Assembly (NCBI GenBank): GCA_002314445.1
Contig: DCFX01000040.1
Location: forward strand, 8,268 to 52,238
DNA from: Treponema sp. UBA1793
GTDB lineage: Bacteria > Spirochaetota > Spirochaetia > Treponematales > Treponemataceae
Length of the DNA: 43,971 nt
Reading direction: 5' to 3'
This document shows, in pieces, positions 17,232-24,636 of the stretch. The position numbers and the translations under genes were made by a program. Numbering within the stretch: position 1 is the first letter of the stretch; every line of letters starts with the position of its first letter. A model generated the notes under the pieces. The model had not been told where the DNA came from, searched no databases, and was given only the letters and a program-made list of their open reading frames with translations.

Positions 17232-18679
17232 TAACAATAATAATTGCTGATGACGAAAAATTAATAAGACAGGGAATAAAAAAAATATTGACGAATTCAT
17301 TCGGCGGATTAATAACTGTTCTTGAAGCGCGAAATGGGAATGAAGGTTATGAATTAAGCAGAAAAGAACGGCCTGATGTCGTGATTACCGACATCAGAAT
17401 GCCTGAAATGGATGGCGTTGAATTCATGAAAAAACTCAGGGAGCTTGAACACAGTCCTGCTATAATCGTGCTGAGCGGCTATGATGACTTTACGTATGCA
17501 AAGGCAGCTATTACAAACGGTGCATTGTCGTACATTTTAAAGCCTGTCGATACGAATGAACTCCTCAATGCAGTAAATGCCGCCATTACGGTCGTAAATA
17601 AAGAGGAAAAAGAGCGCAATGAGCAGGCGCTTCGTACGCTAATGACCGAAGGACATCTTACGAGTAATGCCGAATTATCCAGATACAAATTTCCCAACGG
17701 CATGTACTGTATCTCGTCAATCGGTAAGCATTGTTCGGAGTCATTTGCCGCACTTCTTGAACAGGTTCAATATTATACACTTGCAGAAAAGAAGGACTTC
17801 GTAAGTCTTGTAATTCCGCGAGAGGCGTTATATCTCATTGAGTCAGATATTGGTATGTCCGCATTTACGACGGGAATCAGCTCTGCAGCGGATAGTGTCA
17901 TGGAAATACGGACACTCAAGCGGGAATCGCATTCTGCGGTGCTCCAGGCCTTCTTTGCCGGCGGCCAGAATCAGCAGAGAAAACCCGGTATTTTTTATTA
18001 TACAAAAAGCAACGCGGTTTCAAATTTTTCGGAAATAGATGCCCGTTACGAAAAATGCATCGGGTGTCTTGATCTGCTTGTGACCGAAGATGTTTTGAAA
18101 TCTCTTGATGTTATATTTGATTTTTCTGCTTTTGAACCCGGGCAGCGTGCGGAATGTCTGCGCTATCTGTATGAAAAAATTGTTAATAATTTGTTCAAAA
18201 GATATCCGGGGTACAGCGATACCGATATGTATCTGCATATAAAGAGCATAATGATAGAAAATATATGGCAGACGGAATCTCTGTCTGAGTGGAAAAGTTA
18301 TATCAGCGATTACATAGTGTATCTTGCCGTGCAGCTTAAAAAGCATTCGGAACCGTATCCCTTTATAACAAAGGCAATCAATTACATTAATAAGCATTAT
18401 ACTGAAAATATTAATATGACTGTTGTTGCCAACCAGGTGTCGGTAAATTATACGTGGTTCTCTGAAAAGTTCAAGGAGCAGACGGGAGTAAATTTTAATG
18501 ACTATCTTAAAAGACTCCGTCTAGAGGAATCCGAACGACTGCTCGAAAAGGGTTGCTATAAAGTATACGAGGTTGCTGAACGCTCAGGATTTGGCGACGT
18601 GAAATATTTTATGAAAACTTTCCGCAATGCTACAGGCATGTCTCCGACTGAATGGAAAAATAAGCATACAGCAAAATGA
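17228..18679 (+). CDS. Response regulator, YesN type (REC plus AraC helix-turn-helix)
   Basis: A 483-aa cytoplasmic transcription regulator. The N-terminal receiver (1-120) has DDE at 8-10, phospho-acceptor D55 in VVITDIRMPEMDG and the conserved Lys in YILKPVD. A middle region of about 250 residues has no clear family. The C-terminal 100 residues form an AraC-type double helix-turn-helix: YINKHYTENINMTVVANQ, FNDYLKRLRLEESERLL, and the family signature VAERSGFGDVKYFMKTFRNATGMSP. It is translationally coupled to the kinase. It is the obvious candidate activator of the adjacent glucanase and importer genes. Confidence 0.95.
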   Translation: MITIIIADDEKLIRQGIKKILTNSFGGLITVLEARNGNEGYELSRKERPDVVITDIRMPEMDGVEFMKKLRELEHSPAIIVLSGYDDFTYAKAAITNGALSYILKPVDTNELLNAVNAAITVVNKEEKERNEQALRTLMTEGHLTSNAELSRYKFPNGMYCISSIGKHCSESFAALLEQVQYYTLAEKKDFVSLVIPREALYLIESDIGMSAFTTGISSAADSVMEIRTLKRESHSAVLQAFFAGGQNQQRKPGIFYYTKSNAVSNFSEIDARYEKCIGCLDLLVTEDVLKSLDVIFDFSAFEPGQRAECLRYLYEKIVNNLFKRYPGYSDTDMYLHIKSIMIENIWQTESLSEWKSYISDYIVYLAVQLKKHSEPYPFITKAINYINKHYTENINMTVVANQVSVNYTWFSEKFKEQTGVNFNDYLKRLRLEESERLLEKGCYKVYEVAERSGFGDVKYFMKTFRNATGMSPTEWKNKHTAK

Positions 18680-18686
18680 TTTTTTG

Positions 18687-18716
18687 TTAGACAGATGTTT
18701 GTTTCGGGTGTATACT
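18687..18716 (+). promoter_or_regulatory. Possible sigma-70 promoter for the acyl-CoA ligase gene
   Basis: TTAGAC (18687-18692) and TATACT (18711-18716) are 18 bases apart, with TG directly before the -10 box. The -35 box is weak. Confidence 0.4.
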
Positions 18717-18753
18717 TATTTTAACAAATACTAAAGTTTTGTACGAGGATAGA

Positions 18754-20394
18754 ATGCCTGTTACAGATTATCTGGAAAGAAACGCTGCAGAATTCGGAGA
18801 CAATGTAGCGCTTGTTGAATTGAATCCCGAAGTGAAAGATACAAGACGCGTTACGTGGAAAGATTATGATTTGACGCAGCCTGAACCATTCATGCCGTAT
18901 CGGCGTCAGATAACCTGGTATGTGTTTAATGAGAAAGCAAACAGGTTTGCCCATCTGCTTCTTGAACGCGGCGTAAAGAAGGGAGACAAAGTCGGTATCC
19001 TGCTTATGAATTGTCTTGAGTGGCTGCCGATTTATTTTGGTGTGCTTAAAACAGGAGCGCTCGCCGTCCCTCTTAATTTCCGGTATGCTTCTGACGAAAT
19101 AGACTACTGTGTAAATCTTGCCGACATAAGCATCCTTGTATTCGGTCCGGAATTCATCGGACGTATTGAAGAAATTGCGGACAGAATAATGCCGCACCGT
19201 CTGCTGCTTTTTGTCGGAGACGGAGCATGTCCGACGTTCGCGGAGGATTATTTTCAACTTGCAATGAATTGTTCGAGCCGGAATCCTGCCGTGAAATTTT
19301 CTGACGATGACGAAGCCGCAATTTATTTTTCTTCAGGTACTACGGGATTCCCTAAGGCAATTCTGCACAAACACCGCGCACTTGTACATGCTGCAGTCTG
19401 CGAACAGAAACATCACAGCCAGACTCGTACTGATACATTTCTTTGTATCCCTCCGTTGTATCATACCGGCGCTAAAATGCACTGGTTCGGAAGCCTCATA
19501 TCGGGAAGTAAAGCCGTGCTGCTCAGGGGGACAAAACCGGAATTTATTCTCAGGGCTGTTTCCGATGAACACTGCACGATTGTGTGGCTGCTTGTGCCGT
19601 GGGCGCAGGATATTCTTGACGAGATTGAACGAGAGAACATCAAACTTTCGGATTATCGTCTTGAGCAGTGGCGTCTTATGCATATCGGTGCACAACCTGT
19701 ACCAAAAAGACTTATTGAAGACTGGAAGAAATATTTCCCGCATCACCAGTACGATACCAATTACGGGCTTTCTGAATCGATTGGACCTGGATGTGTACAT
19801 CTCGGCGTTGAAAATACGAACAAAATCGGTGCAATCGGCGTTCCGGGGTACGGCTGGCAGGTAAAGATTTTAGACGAAAACAGAAATCCTGTCATACAGG
19901 GAGATGTCGGCGAGCTTGCGGTGAAAGGCCCCGGTGTTATGGTCTGTTACTACAAGAATCCGGAAGCGACGAAAGAGGTGCTGACCGGTGACGGCTGGCT
20001 GCTTACCGGTGATATGGCAATGCAGGACGACGACGGATTCTATTTTCTTGTCGACCGCAAAAAGGACGTTATAATAACCGGCGGCGAAAATTTGTATCCG
20101 GTTCAGATTGAAGATTTTATTCATAAAATGGACGCCGTAAAAGACGTTGCAGTCATTGGACTTGCAGATCCGCGTCTCGGTGAAATTGCAGCGGCTGTTA
20201 TTGAAGTGAAGTCCGGAAAATCATGTACAGAAGGCGACGTTAATAATTTCTGCCTTGCGCTTCCGAAATATAAACGCCCGCGGAAAATTATATTTGCATC
20301 AGTTCCGCGTAATGCGACCGGCAAGATAGAGAAGCCGAAGCTCCGCGAAAAGTACCGCACCATTGATCCCTTTGCCAGCATGATGAAAGATTAG
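18754..20394 (+). CDS. AMP-forming acyl-CoA ligase (fatty-acid/acyl-CoA synthetase type)
   Basis: A 546-aa cytoplasmic enzyme of the ANL superfamily that would activate a carboxylic acid with ATP and transfer it to CoA. The start at 18754 is preferred over a TTG at 18739 because GAGGA lies four bases before it. The P-loop motif is YFSSGTTGFPKAILHKH (about residues 190-206). Further signatures are NYGLSES, GWLLTGDMAMQDDDGFYFLVDRKKD, ITGGENLYPVQIE, and the C-terminal RNATGKIEKPKLRE with the catalytic Lys. Length and domain order are normal. The chain length of the acid cannot be read from the sequence. It is not obviously linked to the glucan locus. Its last 30 bases are duplicated about 100 bases downstream. 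Confidence 0.92.
   Translation: MPVTDYLERNAAEFGDNVALVELNPEVKDTRRVTWKDYDLTQPEPFMPYRRQITWYVFNEKANRFAHLLLERGVKKGDKVGILLMNCLEWLPIYFGVLKTGALAVPLNFRYASDEIDYCVNLADISILVFGPEFIGRIEEIADRIMPHRLLLFVGDGACPTFAEDYFQLAMNCSSRNPAVKFSDDDEAAIYFSSGTTGFPKAILHKHRALVHAAVCEQKHHSQTRTDTFLCIPPLYHTGAKMHWFGSLISGSKAVLLRGTKPEFILRAVSDEHCTIVWLLVPWAQDILDEIERENIKLSDYRLEQWRLMHIGAQPVPKRLIEDWKKYFPHHQYDTNYGLSESIGPGCVHLGVENTNKIGAIGVPGYGWQVKILDENRNPVIQGDVGELAVKGPGVMVCYYKNPEATKEVLTGDGWLLTGDMAMQDDDGFYFLVDRKKDVIITGGENLYPVQIEDFIHKMDAVKDVAVIGLADPRLGEIAAAVIEVKSGKSCTEGDVNNFCLALPKYKRPRKIIFASVPRNATGKIEKPKLREKYRTIDPFASMMKD
20365..20394. repeat. 30-bp direct repeat, copy 1 (end of the acyl-CoA ligase gene)
   Basis: It begins GATCCCTTTGCCAGC and ends ATGATGAAAGATTAG, and encodes the last residues DPFASMMKD and stop. 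Copy 2 at 20493-20522 differs by one base. The two flank 98 bases made of hairpins. Confidence 0.9.
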
Positions 20395-20404
20395 GGTAGA
20401 AATA

Positions 20405-20486
20405 CCCGCCAAGGATGGCGGGATCAACAGGCGGGAAAATCCCGGAGGGAGTTTCCCGTGAAGGACAAAAAACAGGAAGTTTTTTG
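20405..20486 (+). repeat. Three consecutive hairpins with GGA in the loop
   Basis: Hairpin a: CCCGCCA, loop AGGA, TGGCGGG (20405-20422). Hairpin b: outer stem CGGGAAA/TTTCCCG, inner stem TCCC/GGGA, triloop GGA (20432-20458). Hairpin c: CAAAAAAC, loop AGGAA, GTTTTTTG (20466-20486); hairpin c alone could also act as a terminator. All GGA triplets are on the + strand, in the 3' untranslated region of the acyl-CoA ligase gene. GGA in a hairpin loop is the known recognition feature of CsrA/RsmA. Confidence 0.7.
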
Positions 20487-20492
20487 ACCGGC

Positions 20493-20522
20493 GATCCTTT
20501 TGCCAGCATGATGAAAGATTAG
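20493..20522. repeat. 30-bp direct repeat, copy 2
   Basis: 29 of 30 bases match copy 1 at 20365-20394. It overlaps the stop codon of the DUF3160 gene on the other strand (20519-20521), so both convergent genes end inside a copy. Confidence 0.9.
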
Positions 20523-23203
20523 AACTGGAACGTTGAATCTTCAGGAAGCACACACGTTCTTTCCCAGAACGGCATGTATTGTTCGAGTCCGGCATCTTTT
20601 GTGTATGCGGTCTTCTTCCACTGTGTGTCGGTCATCCGGTCGCTTTTCGGCCTCGTAAATTCCGCATAACTGAAACAGTAACCGATGGCAATACGCTTTC
20701 CGCCCTGTGAATCGTTGAGTGCTGCATACATGCGGTACGGAATGCCCGTTCCGGCTTCAAGTGTCTGCTGTGTTTTTTTATTGGTGTAAATATCCGTTAT
20801 GAAGGCCATCTTCAACAGGTCCGGGTCGTCGTCAAAATCGGCATATGAATTGTCGTGTATCATGACGAGCGCTCCCAGCTCGTGCGCAATTTCAGCAATC
20901 CATGCATTCTGTTCCGACGTTATCGGTTCATCGGCAGTTTCCAGTCTGCATACAGCAATCGCTTTTGTATATATTTCCATAAGGCGCGTAAGTACACCGC
21001 CGACTGCATCTTCAGGCAGATTATAGTTTGTGTATATGTCCTGCAGCGTTTTTACTGATGCGGTAGAAGCTTCCCAGAAAGGAATATCCGGCTCAATATA
21101 GTTTATCAGCTTCGGAAGCGGTTCTGTTCGTGTCTGAGTTTCAATTCTGCCTGAATCATTTTTTTCTGCAGCGTATTGCTTCGTAAAAAGAACCGCGTCG
21201 TGATGGAGTTCCGCCCATGTGCCGTGAGATGTGAGCATCGCTTTAAAATTCCATGCCGGTGTTTCCGTAAAGTAGAAACCCGCTCCCTGTTCAAATCTGG
21301 CAAGAGTGCGTATCCGGAGTAAAGCCTGATTATAACACGTTGCATTCCAGTACTCCTCGGAAAGCGAATCTGTCTGCTGCTGCATTATGCTGAGTTTTTC
21401 ATTTAATCCAGTATGCAGCTCATAGTCCTGGGCAAGAAGGAGTTCAGCAGTCCGGGAGCCGGATACTTTTATGATGTCCAGTCCTGAGACCATATCGCGG
21501 CCTGCAAATTGCGGTTCTGAAACAAGCTCCTGGATTGCAGCATCGGCAGAGAATCTGCTGCCGAGCATGCTCCATCCCGGGGTGGAATGGCTTTCTTCTC
21601 CTGATGCATGGGCAAGCCATGTGCTGTTGCTTCTGACTGCTGCCGGACTTAGTTTCTCACCGGCCAGCTTCATAAAAATGGCAATATTCTCTTTATGTGC
21701 CGCCCACTGTGTAAAGTTTGATATGTGCTGATCTTTCCAGAGCGGGAGAATGTCATCTATACTCAGATTGTCTGACTGTCCCGTAAGTTCTGCAACCGGA
21801 TTGAAGAATGCGGCCCAGTCGTTGTACAATTTAATATTTTTTCTTACCGTGTCGATGATGAACAACATTGTACGATCCATTAAAAGAGTTTCGGCTGTTG
21901 CTGTCATTTGTCCGGTTGGGAAACTGAGATGCTTGTACCATGTCGATGCACGGAAGTATGATTTAAGAATACCGTTTTTTGCATAGTGTCCGCGCAGGGT
22001 ATATTTTGTAAAATCTTCTGTACTGCCGAAAATACTGGTCGTACTGCCGTCCGCACCCATGATACTGTGTACATCGGCAACAACCTGGTCCTGATATCCG
22101 GCCAGTACGGCGTTCTCGTTTTTTGAAATATACGTGACCGGTTCCTGAAAGTTTGCATCATCTTCCACCCGTTCTGGAGCAGTCCGCAGAATGGCCTGAG
22201 CAACTTCAAAATACATAACGGCTTTTTTTCTCACTTCATCGTCTGCGTCGCTGTTTAACTCCAGTGCATCGATGAATTCATCGGTAAGTGCCAGCAGCTT
22301 TGGTTCAAAATAATATTCTTCCATATATTGAAGCAGTCTGTCGAATATGAGGTGCTGTGAGTGTGACGCAAGATCAGTCGTAATGAATACAGGCACATTT
22401 TTATCTGCAAGTTTTTGATAGCACGTAATCATGTCGTCAGGGTTTACGAACTGCTGCGGTTCAGTCTGCTGGAACGCGATTCTGTCTGCTTCAATTGCGG
22501 AAATGATTTTGTCGCTTAATAATGCATATCCTGCAACAGGATAGAACGAAGTGAATTTTCCTCCAGTCCTGTACAGTTCTGCAGAAATTCTGTTTTCATC
22601 CAGCGATTTTCCGAGCCCCAGTAAGTCGGCACCGTAAATGTATCCGGTATGTCCCTGCCATTCTGCCGGATAGAACCAGTTTCTGCTTTCCTGAAAAGTG
22701 AACATTTTTTCTGTGTCCACTCCTGTATCTCCGGTATTGCAGAGCAGCTTATCTCCTGTTATTTTTACGATAGATGAGAAGGGAACGGCAATTCCTTTCA
22801 TTTTGCTTTTGTTTTTTATTGCAGCACAGCCATTATCGATTGAAAAATTCTTCGCTTCATAAAGTATGCATATCCTGCTGCCCACAACGGCGGTATTTCC
22901 GTCTTCGATACCCTGTGTCGGCAGCGGTGTAAAGGCCGTCGTTTCTGTCAAATATTTTTCATGAGCACTTGAGTGAAAGTTATTGTCCGCTGCCGTACCG
23001 GCAGGAAGCGTAAAGCGTTTTTGTATTGTTTCATATTCCGTACTGACGTCAGTACTACTGTTCTGCTGTGCCTGAGTTTCTTCTGCGGCTGGTTCCAGTT
23101 CCGCCTGCTCCTGCGGAACCGGCGTTTGAGTGTTTTTACTGCAGCTGAAAACCAGCAGCACTAATACGGGTACAAGCACAAAGAATTTTTTACCGGAAAG
23201 CAT
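20519..23203 (-). CDS. DUF3160 lipoprotein
   Basis: An 894-aa lipoprotein of unknown function. The lipobox ends VFSC (C21, counted from the start at 23203). That start has GGGGA five bases before it; an ATG four codons upstream (23215) lacks such a site but cannot be excluded. After a Glu/Gln-rich linker and an SH3-like stretch with PAEWQGHTGYIYGADL (about 165-185), the DUF3160 region begins near VPVFITTDLASHSQHLIFDRLL. It ends in the family's C-terminal pattern, including DIYTNKKTQQTLEAGTG, PYRMYAAL and AEFTRPKSDRMTDTQW. No catalytic residues are known for the family. It is likely exported and membrane-anchored. It converges with the acyl-CoA ligase gene. Confidence 0.88.
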   Translation of the reverse strand: MLSGKKFFVLVPVLVLLVFSCSKNTQTPVPQEQAELEPAAEETQAQQNSSTDVSTEYETIQKRFTLPAGTAADNNFHSSAHEKYLTETTAFTPLPTQGIEDGNTAVVGSRICILYEAKNFSIDNGCAAIKNKSKMKGIAVPFSSIVKITGDKLLCNTGDTGVDTEKMFTFQESRNWFYPAEWQGHTGYIYGADLLGLGKSLDENRISAELYRTGGKFTSFYPVAGYALLSDKIISAIEADRIAFQQTEPQQFVNPDDMITCYQKLADKNVPVFITTDLASHSQHLIFDRLLQYMEEYYFEPKLLALTDEFIDALELNSDADDEVRKKAVMYFEVAQAILRTAPERVEDDANFQEPVTYISKNENAVLAGYQDQVVADVHSIMGADGSTTSIFGSTEDFTKYTLRGHYAKNGILKSYFRASTWYKHLSFPTGQMTATAETLLMDRTMLFIIDTVRKNIKLYNDWAAFFNPVAELTGQSDNLSIDDILPLWKDQHISNFTQWAAHKENIAIFMKLAGEKLSPAAVRSNSTWLAHASGEESHSTPGWSMLGSRFSADAAIQELVSEPQFAGRDMVSGLDIIKVSGSRTAELLLAQDYELHTGLNEKLSIMQQQTDSLSEEYWNATCYNQALLRIRTLARFEQGAGFYFTETPAWNFKAMLTSHGTWAELHHDAVLFTKQYAAEKNDSGRIETQTRTEPLPKLINYIEPDIPFWEASTASVKTLQDIYTNYNLPEDAVGGVLTRLMEIYTKAIAVCRLETADEPITSEQNAWIAEIAHELGALVMIHDNSYADFDDDPDLLKMAFITDIYTNKKTQQTLEAGTGIPYRMYAALNDSQGGKRIAIGYCFSYAEFTRPKSDRMTDTQWKKTAYTKDAGLEQYMPFWERTCVLPEDSTFQF

Positions 23204-23215
23204 AAATTTCCCCAT

Positions 23216-23235
23216 TAATAAGAGTTTTCTTATTA
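23216..23235 (-). promoter_or_regulatory. Perfect 8-bp inverted repeat in the DUF3160 promoter/leader
   Basis: TAATAAGA (23216-23223) and TCTTATTA (23228-23235) are separated by four bases. It lies between a possible -10 box (TATAAT, 23232-23237 on -) and the start codon. It could be an operator or a leader hairpin. Confidence 0.4.
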
Positions 23236-23317
23236 TAGTATACCTTCCTGATAAAATAAACCGTATGGGAAAATCAGAATTCTTTGTGTCTGAATTTCCG
23301 TAACCTTTTTTGCAATA

Positions 23318-23362
23318 ATGATGAAAGATTAAAAGAAAATTACCCGCCTCGGCGGCGGGTAA
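23318..23362. repeat. Second locus of the ATGATGAAAGATTA plus CCCGCC/GGCGGG element
   Basis: ATGATGAAAGATTA (23318-23331), eight bases, then a 9-bp hairpin TTACCCGCC (23340-23348) with GGCGGGTAA (23354-23362), then a segment containing AACAGG. The same order of parts starts at 20380. It lies between two - strand genes, after the one at 23401. Confidence 0.65.
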
Positions 23363-23400
23363 GAGTAAACAGGGGAATCTATCTATTAAAATATAAGACG

Positions 23401-24057
23401 TTATTTTTGGTTTTTTGCAGCCTTTTCGTCATAGGCCTTAAGTTCCACCCTGCATAATTCAATATTCTTTTTTCCGGTAATTTTATCTGCAAGCTGCTGT
23501 GCCTGATCATATTCATCTGAAACTGTAATATTTTTAACGGTAAAATCATCGCCGGTTATGTTATACGTAAAACTTCCGATATATACGTAGTTTACATCTT
23601 TTGGAACATCGATACTGAATCCCAGCGGAAGTATGAGGCTTGTTTTTTTGTCGGCGAAGAAATAATACGGGACTGAATCGAACTGTATGTGACGGTTTTT
23701 CGGCAGACGATATTTGACAAAAAAAAATTCTCCATCGGTGTAAATCTGTCGTTGTGAGTCATCAGAGGCCGAAATCAGGAGTACAGCATCTTTTGCCAGA
23801 TTTTCGGGATTTACATTACGTGTTTTAGCATAAAACTGCATGTCTTCGTCAGCTTTTACAGATATGCGTCCGACAATAAGGACATCTGATTTTCCAGGCA
23901 TTGCAATTTTTTCATGCTGACTTTTATCTTCGGATACATCTTCCATTGCTTCCAGGCTCAGTACACTGTTTATAGCATAACTGATTTCATCCGCGGATAC
24001 TGAGAAAATTGTGTATGTACAAAATATGACAACTGCAAATAATATTTTATTTTTCAT
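23401..24057 (-). CDS. Secreted protein of unknown function
   Basis: A 218-aa protein with signal peptide (hydrophobic residues 5-20, ending SVSA before DEIS) and no lipobox. I do not recognise the family. The mature part reads as beta-rich: DVLIVGRISV, DGEFFFVKYRLP, VNYVYIGSFTYN. This order resembles the neighbouring lipoprotein (SVLVYGVLAN, SGYFFLKPVSPG, GLYYYGAY), so the two may be distant relatives. The start overlaps the end of that gene by 11 bases, with GGAG seven bases upstream, so they are cotranscribed, probably from the protease promoter. Confidence 0.78.
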   Translation of the reverse strand: MKNKILFAVVIFCTYTIFSVSADEISYAINSVLSLEAMEDVSEDKSQHEKIAMPGKSDVLIVGRISVKADEDMQFYAKTRNVNPENLAKDAVLLISASDDSQRQIYTDGEFFFVKYRLPKNRHIQFDSVPYYFFADKKTSLILPLGFSIDVPKDVNYVYIGSFTYNITGDDFTVKNITVSDEYDQAQQLADKITGKKNIELCRVELKAYDEKAAKNQK

Positions 24058-24610
24058 TTTTCAGCTCCATAATAGTCTTTTGAATAACGGCTTCCCATTC
24101 GGTACCCTGGTATGCGGGGAGAATCGACTTCAGGCAGTATATCTGTGCCTTTCGTTCTTTAGCTTCATTACCAATTTTTATTTTTTCACCGTTTTTAAGT
24201 GATTCGTATGCATCGTATGCACCGTAATAGTATAGTCCCGGTTTGTCCGGTGCTGAAAAATCAAGAAACGTTCCCTGCAGGCTTATAAAATCCTGATAGT
24301 AATATTCCACACTGCCTTCCCGTTTTGAAATATCGCAGTACGTCACCGCGTACCGCGTACCGGGCGATACTGGTTTCAGGAAAAAATAACCGCTGCTTAC
24401 TTCTGCCTGCTGGAAATCAGCAGGACGTTCAGGATTCATTTGCGAAAAATATATTCTGTTCGCATTTGCAAGAACCCCGTAAACAAGTACAGAATCCTCC
24501 GGGGTTCCCTGCACATCCTTCATTGATTCAACCTTGAACGAGGCACAGCCGGTCAATACTGCAAACATGTATAGGAGCCCGCAGCCTGTACAGATCAATT
24601 TTTTTTTCAT
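24047..24610 (-). CDS. Small lipoprotein of unknown function
   Basis: A 187-aa lipoprotein with lipobox ending VLTGC (C22). I do not recognise the family. After DSVLVYGVLAN it continues with beta-rich sequence, SSGYFFLKPVSPGTRYAVTY and PGLYYYGAYDAYESL, and ends in a Lys-rich helix. GGAGGA seven bases before the ATG gives a strong start. It lies 26 bases after the protease-barrel gene and overlaps the next gene. It may assist or anchor the secreted protease; this is inferred from position only. Confidence 0.8.
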   Translation of the reverse strand: MKKKLICTGCGLLYMFAVLTGCASFKVESMKDVQGTPEDSVLVYGVLANANRIYFSQMNPERPADFQQAEVSSGYFFLKPVSPGTRYAVTYCDISKREGSVEYYYQDFISLQGTFLDFSAPDKPGLYYYGAYDAYESLKNGEKIKIGNEAKERKAQIYCLKSILPAYQGTEWEAVIQKTIMELKNEK

Positions 24611-24636
24611 TTATATCTCCTCCTGATCTAAAAAAA

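Noticed and set aside
20288..20595. Two - strand frames across the acyl-CoA ligase/DUF3160 junction
   Set aside because: They overlap the ends of both real genes and the hairpin block; their shared peptides come only from the 30-bp direct repeats.
23340..23362. 9-bp GC-rich hairpin as a terminator
   Set aside because: There is no T-run on either strand directly after the stem; it is better described as part of a repeated element.
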